DNA of 64,000 bases from Gammaproteobacteria bacterium 42_54_T18 (GCA_002163245.1 MAAL01000063.1:1-64000); one strand, 5' to 3'. Counted from the first letter of the stretch, positions 33,805 through 43,597 are shown. The notes: generated by a model not told the origin, from the letters alone. Numbers and translations: made by a program.

Positions 33805-35205
33805 TTATAGTTTTCGAAAAACAAGCGGAAGCCCGTCCGAGGGGAACGTTAAGGGAACCCAGCGAAATTTATAATCGCCGTTTTTTGTTTTCGGTTCTAC
33901 GCGATAATTTTTTAAGAAGTGAAACAGAAAGGTTTTTATTTGGGTCTCAGCAAAGTGCATGCCAAGGCACTTGTGCGCACCGCCCCCAAAAGGAATATAT
34001 TGGAAAAAGTCTTTTTTATCTTCGGCTCTTTCAGGGGAGAATCGACGTGGATCAAATTGGTGGGGATTACTCCAGTATTCCTCGTCGTAATGGGAAAAAA
34101 CCGCCGAGATCATCACTTGGGAATTTGCCGGTATGGTAACCCCATTAAATTCGACATCTTCCAGTGTGAAACGTGGCATGACACCAAGAGGAGGATACAT
34201 CCGTATTGTCTCCTTTATTGACCAGCTGGTTTTCTCCATCAGCGCCAGATCGTCAAACTCAAGATGATCTTTATCCAGATTTGATATTTCCTCACGCAAT
34301 TCTTCTTGCCACTTAGGATTACTGGCGATTGCGTACAATAAAGAGCATAAGGTGCTGGTAGTGGTATCATGCGCTGCAAACAAGACAAATAAAACCTGGT
34401 CGCGAATTTCTTCATTACTAAGGCGCTTTCCATCATCATCGGTTAACACACAAAGCTGAGAGAATATGTCTTTTCCTGGGTTTTTTCTGCGTTTTGGGAT
34501 GTTACGAAAAATAAAGTCTGTAATCGTCTGGCGACCTTTTACCCCCCTAGCATAAGGAAAAAAGAACGGGCCTTTTTCTTTGAAGGGGTCGGCAACCGCC
34601 ATCACTATATTAACGAATGCTTGATTCAATTCGGAGCTTTCGTGCCCTGGTTCGACTCCAAGAAAAACTTTGCTGCCAGTGTCTAGTAGTAACGTTTTTA
34701 GTGGTGTCAATGTTTTGAATAATGTATTGGTTGGCCATTGATTGATGCCTTTCTTTAGAATGGGGCTCATTATCTCCATATGAGATTGAACGGCTTCGCG
34801 TTTGAATGCAGCCTGTAGGATTTTTCGATTGCCTTTGTGATTGTTAAAATCCTGCTCCAGAAGAGCATTGTCAAACAGCCCCTTAAATGCAACATTCCAA
34901 CCGAAATAGTTGCTGAATTTTTTTCCTTGGTTTTGCAATACAAGTTTGTTTGCTTCAGGCCCAAGCAGCCAAACACCTTCAGTTCCGATAGTTCCTATGC
35001 TCTTGAATTTGAAGATGGGGCCGTATTTTTTGTAGCTGTTGTTGATATAGTCTTCGAACCTGAACAGCAGGTTGTGTGCATTACCGATAATGGGCAAACC
35101 GGTATTGCCTGGAATATGGCGTAAGTCGGGTTTGCTGGCATTGCGCTGATATCTGCGAATTGCGGGGGTATCGTTTTGGGCTAGTGCATACTGGATATCG
35201 GTCAT
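33805..35205 (-). CDS. Cytochrome P450
   Basis: A 466-residue soluble P450. The I-helix oxygen-binding motif is FAAHDTTTS, the ExxR pair is in ETIRMYPP, and the haem loop is FGGGAHKCLG with ligand Cys413. A proline-rich linker is not obvious. Length and the PPLGVMPRFTLEDVEFNGV region look more like CYP51/CYP120-type proteins than like the P450 at 37824, so the two P450s are from different families. It is 34 bp downstream of an SDR gene on the same strand, so they probably act together. No ferredoxin or reductase gene is in the window, so electrons must come from elsewhere. It ends three bases from the diguanylate cyclase stop. Confidence 0.93.
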   Translation of the reverse strand: MTDIQYALAQNDTPAIRRYQRNASKPDLRHIPGNTGLPIIGNAHNLLFRFEDYINNSYKKYGPIFKFKSIGTIGTEGVWLLGPEANKLVLQNQGKKFSNYFGWNVAFKGLFDNALLEQDFNNHKGNRKILQAAFKREAVQSHMEIMSPILKKGINQWPTNTLFKTLTPLKTLLLDTGSKVFLGVEPGHESSELNQAFVNIVMAVADPFKEKGPFFFPYARGVKGRQTITDFIFRNIPKRRKNPGKDIFSQLCVLTDDDGKRLSNEEIRDQVLFVLFAAHDTTTSTLCSLLYAIASNPKWQEELREEISNLDKDHLEFDDLALMEKTSWSIKETIRMYPPLGVMPRFTLEDVEFNGVTIPANSQVMISAVFSHYDEEYWSNPHQFDPRRFSPERAEDKKDFFQYIPFGGGAHKCLGMHFAETQIKTFLFHFLKNYRVEPKTKNGDYKFRWVPLTFPSDGLPLVFRKL

Positions 35206-35239
35206 TTCTAATTCTCTCGCATTGACTATTTAACGTTTT

Positions 35240-36043
35240 TTAACGGCGCTTTGTTGATGGCTTAGAGAGGTGATCGAAATTCTTCCCCTCAACTAAATGA
35301 ATTGCCCACCACAGTAAGTTCGGTACCAACCGTCTTATCCTGTAAATCGCTTTAGCCTGCCAGCCAGGTAGGCATAACCATTGCCCCTTGGTAAGGCTCT
35401 TTTCCATCGCATCTAGGACGAAGTCGGGTTCAACCGCCGGGGAGAGGTCGAGAGATTTAGGCCGATTAATTGCACCTCTTAGCAATGGAGTATTGACGGG
35501 GGGAGGGCAAACGCAACAAACCTTTATGCCATAGCTTTGATTTTCATGGTGCAGTACTTCGGAAAACGCAACGACAGCAAACTTAGCAGCAGAGTACGCG
35601 CCAAAGCTTATCGACGGAGTCAGGCCCGCTATCGATGCGAAGTTTACGATTTCACCCTGCTTGTTATCCCGCATGTGGGCGAGTACTGCCATGTTGATAT
35701 TAACGGTTCCAAGATAGTTTACATCCATGATTTTCTTGTACTCGGATGGATGCTGGGAATTTAATGTTCCTAAAGGCATGATGCCAGCGCAATTTATTAC
35801 TTTTTTTATATTTCCCTGGTTTTTCACAATTAGGGCTGTGGTTTTTTCTACGCTCTCAAAATCCGTAATATCGACGACAAAGGTCTTTATATTGTCGTAC
35901 TGTGATTCCAAATCCATTAATGATTTGGCATTTAAATCAAAACCTACGACATTTTCTCCCTTGCTAGCAGCGCGTTCTGCTGCCAGTTTTCCCATTCCGC
36001 TACCTGCACCGGTAATTAGGACGATATCTTTGGATTGGAGCAT
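35240..36043 (-). CDS. Short-chain dehydrogenase/reductase
   Basis: A 267-residue classical SDR. The dinucleotide motif is TGAGSGMG (11-18), NCAG lies at 84-87, and the catalytic set is Ser137, Tyr150 and Lys154 (YSAAK). The C-terminus ends in a hydrophobic/basic stretch (LVPNLLWWAIHLVEGKN), possibly for membrane contact. The start ATG has AGGAAA upstream. It leads the minus-strand pair with the P450 and would oxidise or reduce an alcohol or ketone made by that enzyme. It is divergent from the ALDH at 36286 with 242 bp between. Confidence 0.93.
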   Translation of the reverse strand: MLQSKDIVLITGAGSGMGKLAAERAASKGENVVGFDLNAKSLMDLESQYDNIKTFVVDITDFESVEKTTALIVKNQGNIKKVINCAGIMPLGTLNSQHPSEYKKIMDVNYLGTVNINMAVLAHMRDNKQGEIVNFASIAGLTPSISFGAYSAAKFAVVAFSEVLHHENQSYGIKVCCVCPPPVNTPLLRGAINRPKSLDLSPAVEPDFVLDAMEKSLTKGQWLCLPGWQAKAIYRIRRLVPNLLWWAIHLVEGKNFDHLSKPSTKRR

Positions 36044-36285
36044 AGTTTTTCCTCATTGTTTTCTCGTCAACTCTTCTTAATACACCCAAATACTCGCATG
36101 TCCGTTCAAAACCACAACTAGACATCGAAAGCTATGTGTAACACCACGTTTAGGCTTGTCACTCTTGAAAACTGTCTATACCTCGCTTCTTACATGTCGT
36201 GTTTTGATGGTGGTTATTTCTTTGCCGGTGCTTGACGGGTTAACGTGCCAGCATGATCTTGACGAGTTATTAGTGGATAAAGTCT

Positions 36286-37794
36286 ATGACGATTGAAAGT
36301 GTGGCGATTGAAAGCTTGGGGATGGAACGCTTGACGGTGGAAAGCTTGGCAATAGAAATGGACATCTCGGAAAGGGATATCTCGGAAAAGGCTGCGCCAT
36401 TGTGGAGTGCATTTGATTCGATGAAGGCCTCGAGTCAATTCATGGGTGAGGCGACATATCAGGAACGTCTCAATGATCTACGGGCATTAAAACGAATGCT
36501 CGTTGAAAACCGTGATGCGCTGACCGATGCCATTTCTAAAGATTATGGTAATAGAAGTTGGCACGAGACGACATTTGGCGAGTTTATCGCGGTGATGGGC
36601 GCCATCGATTATATTTCGAAGCAATTAAAACGATGGATGCGGCCACAGAAGAAAAAGGTGGATTTTACACTGTTTCCCGGTGCGAAAAACAGGGTGATTC
36701 CGCAGCCTCTTGGTGTAGTTGGAATCATAGTGCCCTGGAACGGGCCTATCAACTTGTCGATGGTGCCTGCTGCTACCGCTCTGGCTGCGGGCAATCGGGT
36801 TATGATCAAGATGTCTGAAAATTCCCGTCATACCAGTAAACTCCTAAAAGAGCTCACCCCAAGGTACTTTTCGAAAAACAAGCTAATAGTGATTGAAGAA
36901 ACGGGGGGTATAGGTATCGAGTTTTCCAAAATTCCTTTTGACTTGATTCTGTTCACCGGCTCTGTGGAAACGGGCAAAGCGGTTATGGCAGCGGCCTCTC
37001 GAAACCTGACACCGGTAATATTGGAGCTTGGCGGTAAGTCACCCGCCGTCATTGATCCAGAGTATCCTCTTGACAAGGCGGTGCAGCGGGTTGTATTTGC
37101 TAAACAATTTAATGCGGGTCAGGTGTGTCTTAATGTTGACTACCTTTTTGTCCATAAAACTCAACTCGACGAGTTTGTACGCTTAATGAAGTTAGAGTCC
37201 AAAGGGATGGTGCCTGACATTAATCATGCTGATTACACCAGTATCATTGATGAACGCTCGCTACTTCGCCTGGAGGAATCGCTGCAAGATGCAAAGGCCA
37301 AAGGAGCTGAGGTGATTAACCTCTGCGATCAGGAAATCAATCATAATGATCGTAAATTCCCATTACATTTGGTGTTGGATGCTAAGCCGGATATGCTTAT
37401 TTCGAATCGAGAGACCTTTGGCCCTATCCTAATGGTTCACACCTATGGGAGTAAAGATGAGGTGATTCATCATGTCAATTCCAGGCAAAAACCTTTGGGG
37501 TTTTACGTCTTTTCCAAAAACAAAAAACTCGTTTCAGAATATATATCCAAAGTAATGTCGGGAGGGGTGACGGTGAACGATACGATGCTGCATGCCTTTC
37601 AAGACGACATGCAATTTGGTGGGGTCGGTCCAAGTGGCATGGGTCATTATCACGGTTACGAAGGTTTTATGTCATTCTCGAAAATGCGCCCAGTTTTTTA
37701 TCAACCGCATTATAACCCGATGTCGTTATTGAAACCGCCCTATCAAAATTGGGTTACCAAGTCTTTTAATCTTATTTTAAAGCTAAAAAGTTAA
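36286..37794 (+). CDS. Aldehyde dehydrogenase with repeated N-terminal extension
   Basis: A 502-residue ALDH closely related to the one at 27231: IVPWNGPINLSM, LTPVILELGGK, NAGQVCLNVDY and a FGPILMVHTY segment are all present. The first 30 residues are unlike the paralogue and are built from repeats (SVAIES, SLGMER, VESLAIE, then two ISER/ISEK units), encoded by near-repeated GAAAGCTTGG units. Later in-frame ATGs (36322, 36358) could be the true start, but none has a clear ribosome binding site. It is 29 bp ahead of the P450 gene and probably in one operon with it. Confidence 0.9.
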   Translation: MTIESVAIESLGMERLTVESLAIEMDISERDISEKAAPLWSAFDSMKASSQFMGEATYQERLNDLRALKRMLVENRDALTDAISKDYGNRSWHETTFGEFIAVMGAIDYISKQLKRWMRPQKKKVDFTLFPGAKNRVIPQPLGVVGIIVPWNGPINLSMVPAATALAAGNRVMIKMSENSRHTSKLLKELTPRYFSKNKLIVIEETGGIGIEFSKIPFDLILFTGSVETGKAVMAAASRNLTPVILELGGKSPAVIDPEYPLDKAVQRVVFAKQFNAGQVCLNVDYLFVHKTQLDEFVRLMKLESKGMVPDINHADYTSIIDERSLLRLEESLQDAKAKGAEVINLCDQEINHNDRKFPLHLVLDAKPDMLISNRETFGPILMVHTYGSKDEVIHHVNSRQKPLGFYVFSKNKKLVSEYISKVMSGGVTVNDTMLHAFQDDMQFGGVGPSGMGHYHGYEGFMSFSKMRPVFYQPHYNPMSLLKPPYQNWVTKSFNLILKLKS

Positions 37795-37823
37795 AAATCT
37801 GATCGATTAGCGTTGGAGTTAAT

Positions 37824-39050
37824 ATGGATAATAAAGACTTGTTAAATCCGCGTATTATGGGCGACGAGCCAAAAATGTATGCGTTGTTTGATTATCTCCG
37901 TGAGAATGCCCCGGTAACCTATGTCGAAGATCCTGATTACATACCGTTTTGGTCGCTATCAAAATACGAAGATATAAAAAACATTGGAAGTAAAAATGAC
38001 GAGTTTCTTAGTGCGCCCCGGGCGACCTTAATACGAAAAAATCTTGAAGATTTTTTTGAAAAGAAGCTGGGTACCCGTAATGGCGGGGAAACACTAATTA
38101 ATATGGATCGACCGAAACACCTCAAGATACGTCGAGTTTCTCGAGAATGGTTTTTACCGCGCAATATCGCCAAATTGAATGCACAGATGGAGGATCTAGC
38201 GAAGTACTATGTGGATAAAATGCAAGACATGGGGGAGGAATGCGACTTTGTAAAAGATGTCGCATTGGAATACCCGTTGCGCGTTATTTCCACTATTCTT
38301 GGTCTTCCACGGGAAGACGAGCATCTGATATTGAAGATCACACAGGAGATGTTCGGTAATTCTGATCCGGATTTGCGTCGAGGGAAAAGTATGAAGGATA
38401 CGCTATCCATCATTTCGGATCTTTACGCGTATTTCTCTGAGGTCATAACATCCCGTAAAAATAAGCCTACGGATGACCTTTCTTCGGTTATCGCAAATGC
38501 GGTAATCGATGGTGAGCCTATGAACCTTCTTGATCAGCTGAACTATTTCATCATAATTGCGACGGCGGGGCACGACACGACATCTTCGGCCCTTAGTGGA
38601 GGCCTCAAAGCATTGATTGAGCACCCTGAGCAAATGGAAAAATGGCGGCATAATAGTGATTTGGATTCTAATGCTACAAAGGAAATTATGCGTTGGGTAT
38701 CACCTGTGCGCCATATGGTGCGAACAGCAACGCAGGATTTTACGCTCCGAGACAAGCAGATTAGGGCTGGAGAGAATATTGTGCTTTGGTTCCCTGCGGC
38801 AAATCGAGATGAGTCAGTTATAAAAAATGCCAATAGCTTTGATCTAAATCGAGATCCAAAAAATAATCTTGCTTTCGGATACGGCTCGCATATGTGTTTG
38901 GGGCAGCATCTGGCTACCGCAGAAGTTGAGATATTTTTTCGGGAGTTATTGCCGCGCTTGAAAAACATAGAAATGCAAAGAGAACCTGATTGGATACATG
39001 CAAATTTTGTGGGTGGGTTAAAATCAATGCCAATTTCTTACAGATTTTAG
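37824..39050 (+). CDS. Cytochrome P450 (actinobacterial/steroid-type class I)
   Basis: A 408-residue P450 of the bacterial class I type. Motifs are ATAGHDTTSS in the I-helix, the ExxR pair in KEIMRWVSPVRHMVR and the haem loop FGYGSHMCLG with Cys358. The HMVRTATQDFTLRDKQIRAGE and FDLNRDPKNNLAFGYG segments resemble CYP125/CYP142/CYP124-like and related enzymes that hydroxylate terminal carbons of alkyl side chains. GGAG precedes the ATG. Its partner ALDH is encoded directly upstream, fitting oxidation of a primary alcohol or aldehyde to an acid. Confidence 0.93.
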   Translation: MDNKDLLNPRIMGDEPKMYALFDYLRENAPVTYVEDPDYIPFWSLSKYEDIKNIGSKNDEFLSAPRATLIRKNLEDFFEKKLGTRNGGETLINMDRPKHLKIRRVSREWFLPRNIAKLNAQMEDLAKYYVDKMQDMGEECDFVKDVALEYPLRVISTILGLPREDEHLILKITQEMFGNSDPDLRRGKSMKDTLSIISDLYAYFSEVITSRKNKPTDDLSSVIANAVIDGEPMNLLDQLNYFIIIATAGHDTTSSALSGGLKALIEHPEQMEKWRHNSDLDSNATKEIMRWVSPVRHMVRTATQDFTLRDKQIRAGENIVLWFPAANRDESVIKNANSFDLNRDPKNNLAFGYGSHMCLGQHLATAEVEIFFRELLPRLKNIEMQREPDWIHANFVGGLKSMPISYRF

Positions 39051-39167
39051 TTTATGCTACCTGAGCAAAAACACTTGTCTGTGTGTATCTGTATCAGTGG
39101 CCGCCCTAATCCATGAACGGTGTAAGTGATATTCAAACCAAGACATTTTTCTTCATATTGTTTTTTA

Positions 39168-39992
39168 CTACACCAATGCTGACTGTTTCCAAATGTCCCT
39201 TCCACGCAAGCGTCTAACGCTTGAACTTGTTTTAAAATAGAGCTTCGCCAGAAGGGGCTCCCATTTCTTAAGCGCATTGTTATACGCAGGTTTATTCTGG
39301 AATTGCTTATACCAATGGTCTAGGTTTTTGAATTTATGTATAGGAAAACCAAACATGCTTCCCCTATGAACATTGGCAATCCAGATAATGTCGCTTAAAG
39401 AAAAATCCTGGCCATCTAGCCAGCGCTTGTGTTCCAGTCGTTGGTCCAGCCATTTCATGCTCTCATAAAAATCCTTTCTTTCTTGTAACAGTCGCTCTTG
39501 CGAAAAGCCTTTAGCAAAGTCTTCATAAAAGTGAATAAGGTGGGCATCAGATGAATGTTCTCTCGCTTTCTCTAAGTCTCGGTGCGCAGTTCTCTTTTTT
39601 AGGGGTTTAAACAAATACTCAAATGATAGCGTTTTTAACGTGGATTGAAGCGGATCAGATTGCGAAACACATTCTAGGTAAAACTTTTCATCTTTGGGAA
39701 ATAGCGATGCTCCAGGAAAGGTCTGGTCTATATATTTAATAATGTCGGTAGATTCGGTAACTATTTTATCGTCATGAATCATGGCAGGCACTAAACACTT
39801 TGGGTTAATACGTTTGTACTTGGCAGAAAGGTGTTCGTTTTTTTCCATATTAATAATATGGCTGCTCCATTGCACTTGTTTTTCTTCAAGACATAAACGC
39901 ACTCGCTGCGAACAGCTACTCATTCCGTGATGGTAAAGGTGTAACCCTTTATAGTGCTTTGTATCAGGGTTCAGGTTTTCAACGATTGGCAT
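39168..39992 (-). CDS. Glutathione S-transferase-like protein
   Basis: A 274-residue protein with a thioredoxin-like GST N-terminal domain (GLHLYHHGMSSCSQRVRLCLEEK, with Ser/Cys in the active-site position; NPKCLVPAMIHD as the conserved proline turn; TESTDIIKYID) and an all-helical C-terminal domain. It is longer than common GSTs. It follows the tetR gene after 14 bp on the same strand and shares the ring-cleavage locus with a second GST at 44640. In aromatic-degradation clusters, GSTs may isomerise ring-cleavage products or handle reactive intermediates; the reaction here is not known. Confidence 0.85.
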   Translation of the reverse strand: MPIVENLNPDTKHYKGLHLYHHGMSSCSQRVRLCLEEKQVQWSSHIINMEKNEHLSAKYKRINPKCLVPAMIHDDKIVTESTDIIKYIDQTFPGASLFPKDEKFYLECVSQSDPLQSTLKTLSFEYLFKPLKKRTAHRDLEKAREHSSDAHLIHFYEDFAKGFSQERLLQERKDFYESMKWLDQRLEHKRWLDGQDFSLSDIIWIANVHRGSMFGFPIHKFKNLDHWYKQFQNKPAYNNALKKWEPLLAKLYFKTSSSVRRLRGRDIWKQSALV

Positions 39993-40006
39993 TGGGTGTT
40001 TCCTTT

Positions 40007-40702
40007 TTAAAGTGAGTCGTCTTCAATCGCTGCGGGAAGTGGCACTTGCGATATCTGAGAAGCTTCATCTTCGGCTATGCCTAGATTGATTAGCGAGCTT
40101 TGCACCAGGCGTTCCCCAAAGTTTTTTTCATCATTCGCTGTAGGGCTTTGAAGTTGAATCGACATCCACGCTAAGGTGGTCGCACCTATAGATAAAACCT
40201 GAATCTCGGGATCGTATTTCCGAAATCGGCCAGAGATCATGCCTTGGGATACATCCCTCGCTAAACGCGAGCCAAGCCCGCTACTCATTGCCTGAATCGA
40301 AAACCCTTCGCGAATAAGAAATTTGGCCCAGTCCCGGTTGTGATTGGCGTGCAGCATAGTATGGCGTAATGCGACAGAAATCTTTTCAGCTGGATCTTCT
40401 ATTAGGGCAAGTTGCGCATCGATAGCATCACCAAACTGGCCAATCATTTCTTCTTGAAGGGTTTCGTAAATAGCTTCCTTAGAGGGGAAGTGGTTGTAAA
40501 ACGAACCGAAGCCTACATCGGCTTCTTCGGTGATTTCATTTATCGATACGCCTTCCATTCCATTTTCAGCCATTAAGCGAAGGGCAGCATTGAGTAGTTT
40601 CTGGCGGGTTTTCCTTTTGCGCCGGGCGCCACGGGGTTCCTTTATAGGCTCTTCGTTAATAGCTGTCTTCGTTTCTGTGCTGCTCACTATGGGCTTCCTC
40701 AT
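40007..40702 (-). CDS. TetR-family regulator of the divergent ring-cleavage locus
   Basis: A TetR regulator of 231 residues if read from ATG 40702, which has GAGGAAA just upstream. The frame also has ATGs at 40714 and 40741 with no such site. An Arg/Lys-rich stretch (RGARRKRKTRQKL) precedes the helix-turn-helix (about 30-75: GVSINEITEEADVGFGSFYNHFPSKEAIYETL). The protein is divergent from the hydroxylase operon at 40875, the usual place for its regulator. Two GTATCA words (40735, 40761) lie in the shared region and could be part of an operator. Confidence 0.87.
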   Translation of the reverse strand: MRKPIVSSTETKTAINEEPIKEPRGARRKRKTRQKLLNAALRLMAENGMEGVSINEITEEADVGFGSFYNHFPSKEAIYETLQEEMIGQFGDAIDAQLALIEDPAEKISVALRHTMLHANHNRDWAKFLIREGFSIQAMSSGLGSRLARDVSQGMISGRFRKYDPEIQVLSIGATTLAWMSIQLQSPTANDEKNFGERLVQSSLINLGIAEDEASQISQVPLPAAIEDDSL

Positions 40703-40874
40703 AGGTTTCCTCATTGTCGTACAATGCCATAACTGTATCATTTATTCATAGTTGATAAAAGTATCAGAGTTGGGTGCAGTCATCATAAGTTGAGAGAAAA
40801 GACGGGCGGAATACGCCTTTGTTATTCTAATTTGTTGTTATGTATGGCTTTTTGTCTTCAGTCGGAGTTAGTGA

Positions 40875-42509
40875 ATGCAAACTGAAAAGAAAGTGTTGGA
40901 TGCAGATATATTAATCGTAGGTTACGGGCCTGTTGGCGCGGCACTGGGTTGTTTGCTTGGTAAGTACGACATACAAGCTCTGGTCATCGATGTGGAAGCC
41001 GATGTGCTGGAGCACCCCAGGGCCATCGCCTTAGACAATGAGGCTCTGCGCATATTACAGATGACAGGCTTACCTGAGGACTCCTTTGAAAAGGTGGTTC
41101 TTCCCAAGGTAAGAATGTGGTCGCAGTATTTTAGCGATTTCTCAGAGATTAATACCACAGGCAGTATTAATGGCCATCCAAAGTTAGTCACTTTCTTTCA
41201 GCCTGAATTAGAGCGAGCGCTGCGCAAGCAAGTTGGTCAGTGTTCAAGTGTGCAAACGATGGTAAGCACTGAGCTGGTCTCCTATGACGAGCACTACGAT
41301 CATATCGAAGCCCTATTGCGAACATCTGAAGGTGAGCATCTTAAGGTGCGCTGCCGTTACCTCGTGGGTGCGGATGGCGCAAAGTCGATGGTTAGAAAAT
41401 CGATCGGTTTGGCTTTTACGGGAAAAAGCCATGCGGAAGATTGGCTAATTATAGATGCTCTGAATGCACCAAAATCCATTGATCATTTGGAATTTATTTG
41501 TGATCACCGTAGGCCAGGGCCACATATGGTTGCGCCCGGTGGTCGACAGCGTTGGGAGTTTATGTTGCACCCTGGCGAAGATCCGAAGCAGATGTTGCGT
41601 GATGAGAGTATCGCAAAACTATTGGCGCCTTGGGGGTCTTTAAGTGAGATCACCATTGAGCGCAAAGCGATTTATCGCTCTCATAGTCGATGCGCCAAGG
41701 AGTTTTCCAGAGGTAGAGTGTTTTTGGTAGGTGATGCGGCGCATATTACTCCGCCTTTTGCAGGGCAGGGCTTAGTGGCAGGGCTTCGTGATGCTGCCAA
41801 TTTAGCGTGGAAGTTTTCATGGGTTTTGAAGGGGCGCTCTCCTGAAGCTGTTCTAAAAACCTACTCTCAAGAAAGGCGGCCTCACGCTAAAGCGATGATT
41901 CTTTTGGCGAGAATGATGGGGAAATTAGTGATGCCAACCAACGCTGTTGCTGCCATTCTTACTCATGGTCCGGTAAGGGCGAGTCGATTATTACCGGGTC
42001 TTCGACGCTTGACTGAAGAGGCGCAAGTGAAACCGGCCAATCAGTTTAAAAAAGGTTTTTTTCTGTCTACCCCGAAAGGTGCACCCGCCATATGCGGTGG
42101 CCAGCTTTCGCAACAGTTAGTGCGTAAAAGCGACGGCGAGATTGTATTAAGCGACGACCTTTTTAGTCAGGATTTTTCGCTGGTTGGTTTTGGTGTCGAT
42201 CCTCTCTCAAATTTGTCGGCCGAAAAACGCAAAATGTTGGAAGGTGCGGGTATTAGTAGCTTTTACGTATATTCCCGTGGAGGCAATGCCGGTAGTGCGG
42301 GTAGTGAAAATAGTGCTGATAACGCGCTTGAAGATATTGCAGATAACTTTGTAAGCCGAGACTCCCGAGGATGGGTGGCATTAGTTCGGCCCGATTGCGT
42401 AGTCATGGGTATCGATCGCATTGAAAATCTAGAGGTATTACTGCATAAAACCAAAAAATATTTCCTAACAGCGAGTTCAGCCGCTGTTAACAATATAGCC
42501 TTTGCTTAA
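40875..42509 (+). CDS. FAD-dependent aromatic hydroxylase (MhpA-like)
   Basis: A 544-residue class A flavoprotein monooxygenase. It has an N-terminal FAD site (IVGYGPVGAALG, then an acidic VIDVEAD end of strand 2), a DG motif (LVGADGAKSMVRKS) and a GD motif (RVFLVGDAAHITPPFAGQG). The ARG-rich ALDNEALRIL segment is as in MhpA, which hydroxylates 3-hydroxyphenylpropionate. It probably places a hydroxyl next to an existing one to form a catechol for the extradiol dioxygenase, whose gene follows 14 bp later. The C-terminal thioredoxin-like domain of MhpA relatives is also present (about 410-544). It starts the plus-strand operon. Confidence 0.9.
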   Translation: MQTEKKVLDADILIVGYGPVGAALGCLLGKYDIQALVIDVEADVLEHPRAIALDNEALRILQMTGLPEDSFEKVVLPKVRMWSQYFSDFSEINTTGSINGHPKLVTFFQPELERALRKQVGQCSSVQTMVSTELVSYDEHYDHIEALLRTSEGEHLKVRCRYLVGADGAKSMVRKSIGLAFTGKSHAEDWLIIDALNAPKSIDHLEFICDHRRPGPHMVAPGGRQRWEFMLHPGEDPKQMLRDESIAKLLAPWGSLSEITIERKAIYRSHSRCAKEFSRGRVFLVGDAAHITPPFAGQGLVAGLRDAANLAWKFSWVLKGRSPEAVLKTYSQERRPHAKAMILLARMMGKLVMPTNAVAAILTHGPVRASRLLPGLRRLTEEAQVKPANQFKKGFFLSTPKGAPAICGGQLSQQLVRKSDGEIVLSDDLFSQDFSLVGFGVDPLSNLSAEKRKMLEGAGISSFYVYSRGGNAGSAGSENSADNALEDIADNFVSRDSRGWVALVRPDCVVMGIDRIENLEVLLHKTKKYFLTASSAAVNNIAFA

Positions 42510-42523
42510 GGAGCACTGACACT

Positions 42524-43597
42524 ATGATCGATTTATCAACACCGCAGCCTCGACGGCACCCAGCTCCCACGGTTAAGGCCCAGCGACTTGCCTACCTAAT
42601 TTGGGAAAGGCCTGATTTGCAAAAGGCGAAGCAGTTTTTACAAACGTTTGGCTTACATGTTCTGCAAGAAAGTTCAGAGGTCATTTATTTTCGTGGTACG
42701 GCAGAGGCGCCGTTTTGTTATGTGGTGAGAGAAGCACAAAAAGAAAAGTTTGTAGGTTTTGGCCTTGAGGTGGCTTCTATGCAAGACCTTGAACAGCTTG
42801 CAACGTTGCCAGAGGCTTCTGCAATCAGTGAATTAAAAACGCCTGGTGGAGGTCATGCGGTATCGTTAACCGATCCTTCAGGATTTATCGTGCATGCAGT
42901 GTATGGGCAAAAAGGCGCTGAGGAGTTAGCGTCTCGTGAAGTCATGACTAAGAATACTCCAATGGATACGCCGCGTATTAATGCTACGCAACGTGTTCCC
43001 GTTGAAGCGCCCGAGGTAATAAAGCTCGGTCATGTGGTTTTAGAGTTGGCAGAATTTCAAGCCACTTGTGGCTGGTATACCAATCACTTCGGCCTAATCC
43101 CAAGTGACGTACAGGTGTTGCCAGATGGATCGCCTGCGGTGGCATTTATGCGTTTGGATTTAGGCGATAAGCCCGCCGATCACCACACCATAGCTTTCGC
43201 CCAAAGTTTAGGCGCGGACTTTAGCCATTGCGCCTTCGAATTATTGGATGAAGACGCTGTGGGTATGGGGCAGCGGGTTTTGCGCGAACAGAAATTCAAA
43301 CATGCTTGGGGAATAGGGCGGCATATTTTAGGTAGTCAGATATTTGACTATTGGAATGACCCTTTTGGTTGCACACATGAACACTACTGCGACGGTGATG
43401 TGTTTACCTCTGAAGTGCCATTGGGAGTTCATGCCGTGCATAAAGAAGCCATGGCGCAGTGGGGCGCGCCAATGCCTGCCGATTTTGTAAGACCAAAATT
43501 GACATTTTTAACGGCGGTAAAGGCCGTCAGTAATCTGCGCACAAGCCCCGATCTATCGATTAAAAAAGCAATCATGCTAGCGAAGGCGATGCTGTAA
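42524..43597 (+). CDS. Extradiol ring-cleavage dioxygenase, VOC superfamily
   Basis: A 357-residue two-domain class I extradiol dioxygenase. The N-terminal VOC repeat (about 20-130) has lost the metal site. The C-terminal repeat carries likely iron ligands at His170 (KLGHVVLE), His235 (FSHCAFE) and Glu286 (HEHYCDG); His and Tyr/Asp residues around 266-290 fit the active site. The protein is about 50 residues longer than BphC and more like fungal/actinobacterial and marine relatives. It cleaves a catechol next to the hydroxyls, in the order hydroxylase, dioxygenase, hydrolase. A small hairpin follows the gene. Confidence 0.88.
   Translation: MIDLSTPQPRRHPAPTVKAQRLAYLIWERPDLQKAKQFLQTFGLHVLQESSEVIYFRGTAEAPFCYVVREAQKEKFVGFGLEVASMQDLEQLATLPEASAISELKTPGGGHAVSLTDPSGFIVHAVYGQKGAEELASREVMTKNTPMDTPRINATQRVPVEAPEVIKLGHVVLELAEFQATCGWYTNHFGLIPSDVQVLPDGSPAVAFMRLDLGDKPADHHTIAFAQSLGADFSHCAFELLDEDAVGMGQRVLREQKFKHAWGIGRHILGSQIFDYWNDPFGCTHEHYCDGDVFTSEVPLGVHAVHKEAMAQWGAPMPADFVRPKLTFLTAVKAVSNLRTSPDLSIKKAIMLAKAML

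Noticed and set aside
36214-36438. Minus-strand ORF with His/Gln/Ala/Phe repeats opposite the ALDH start
   Set aside because: It is the complement of the repetitive N-terminal codons of the ALDH gene and has no independent support.
38543-38968. 141-codon ORF antisense to the P450 at 37824
   Set aside because: It overlaps the I-helix and haem-loop region of a certain P450 gene, and contains no domain of its own.
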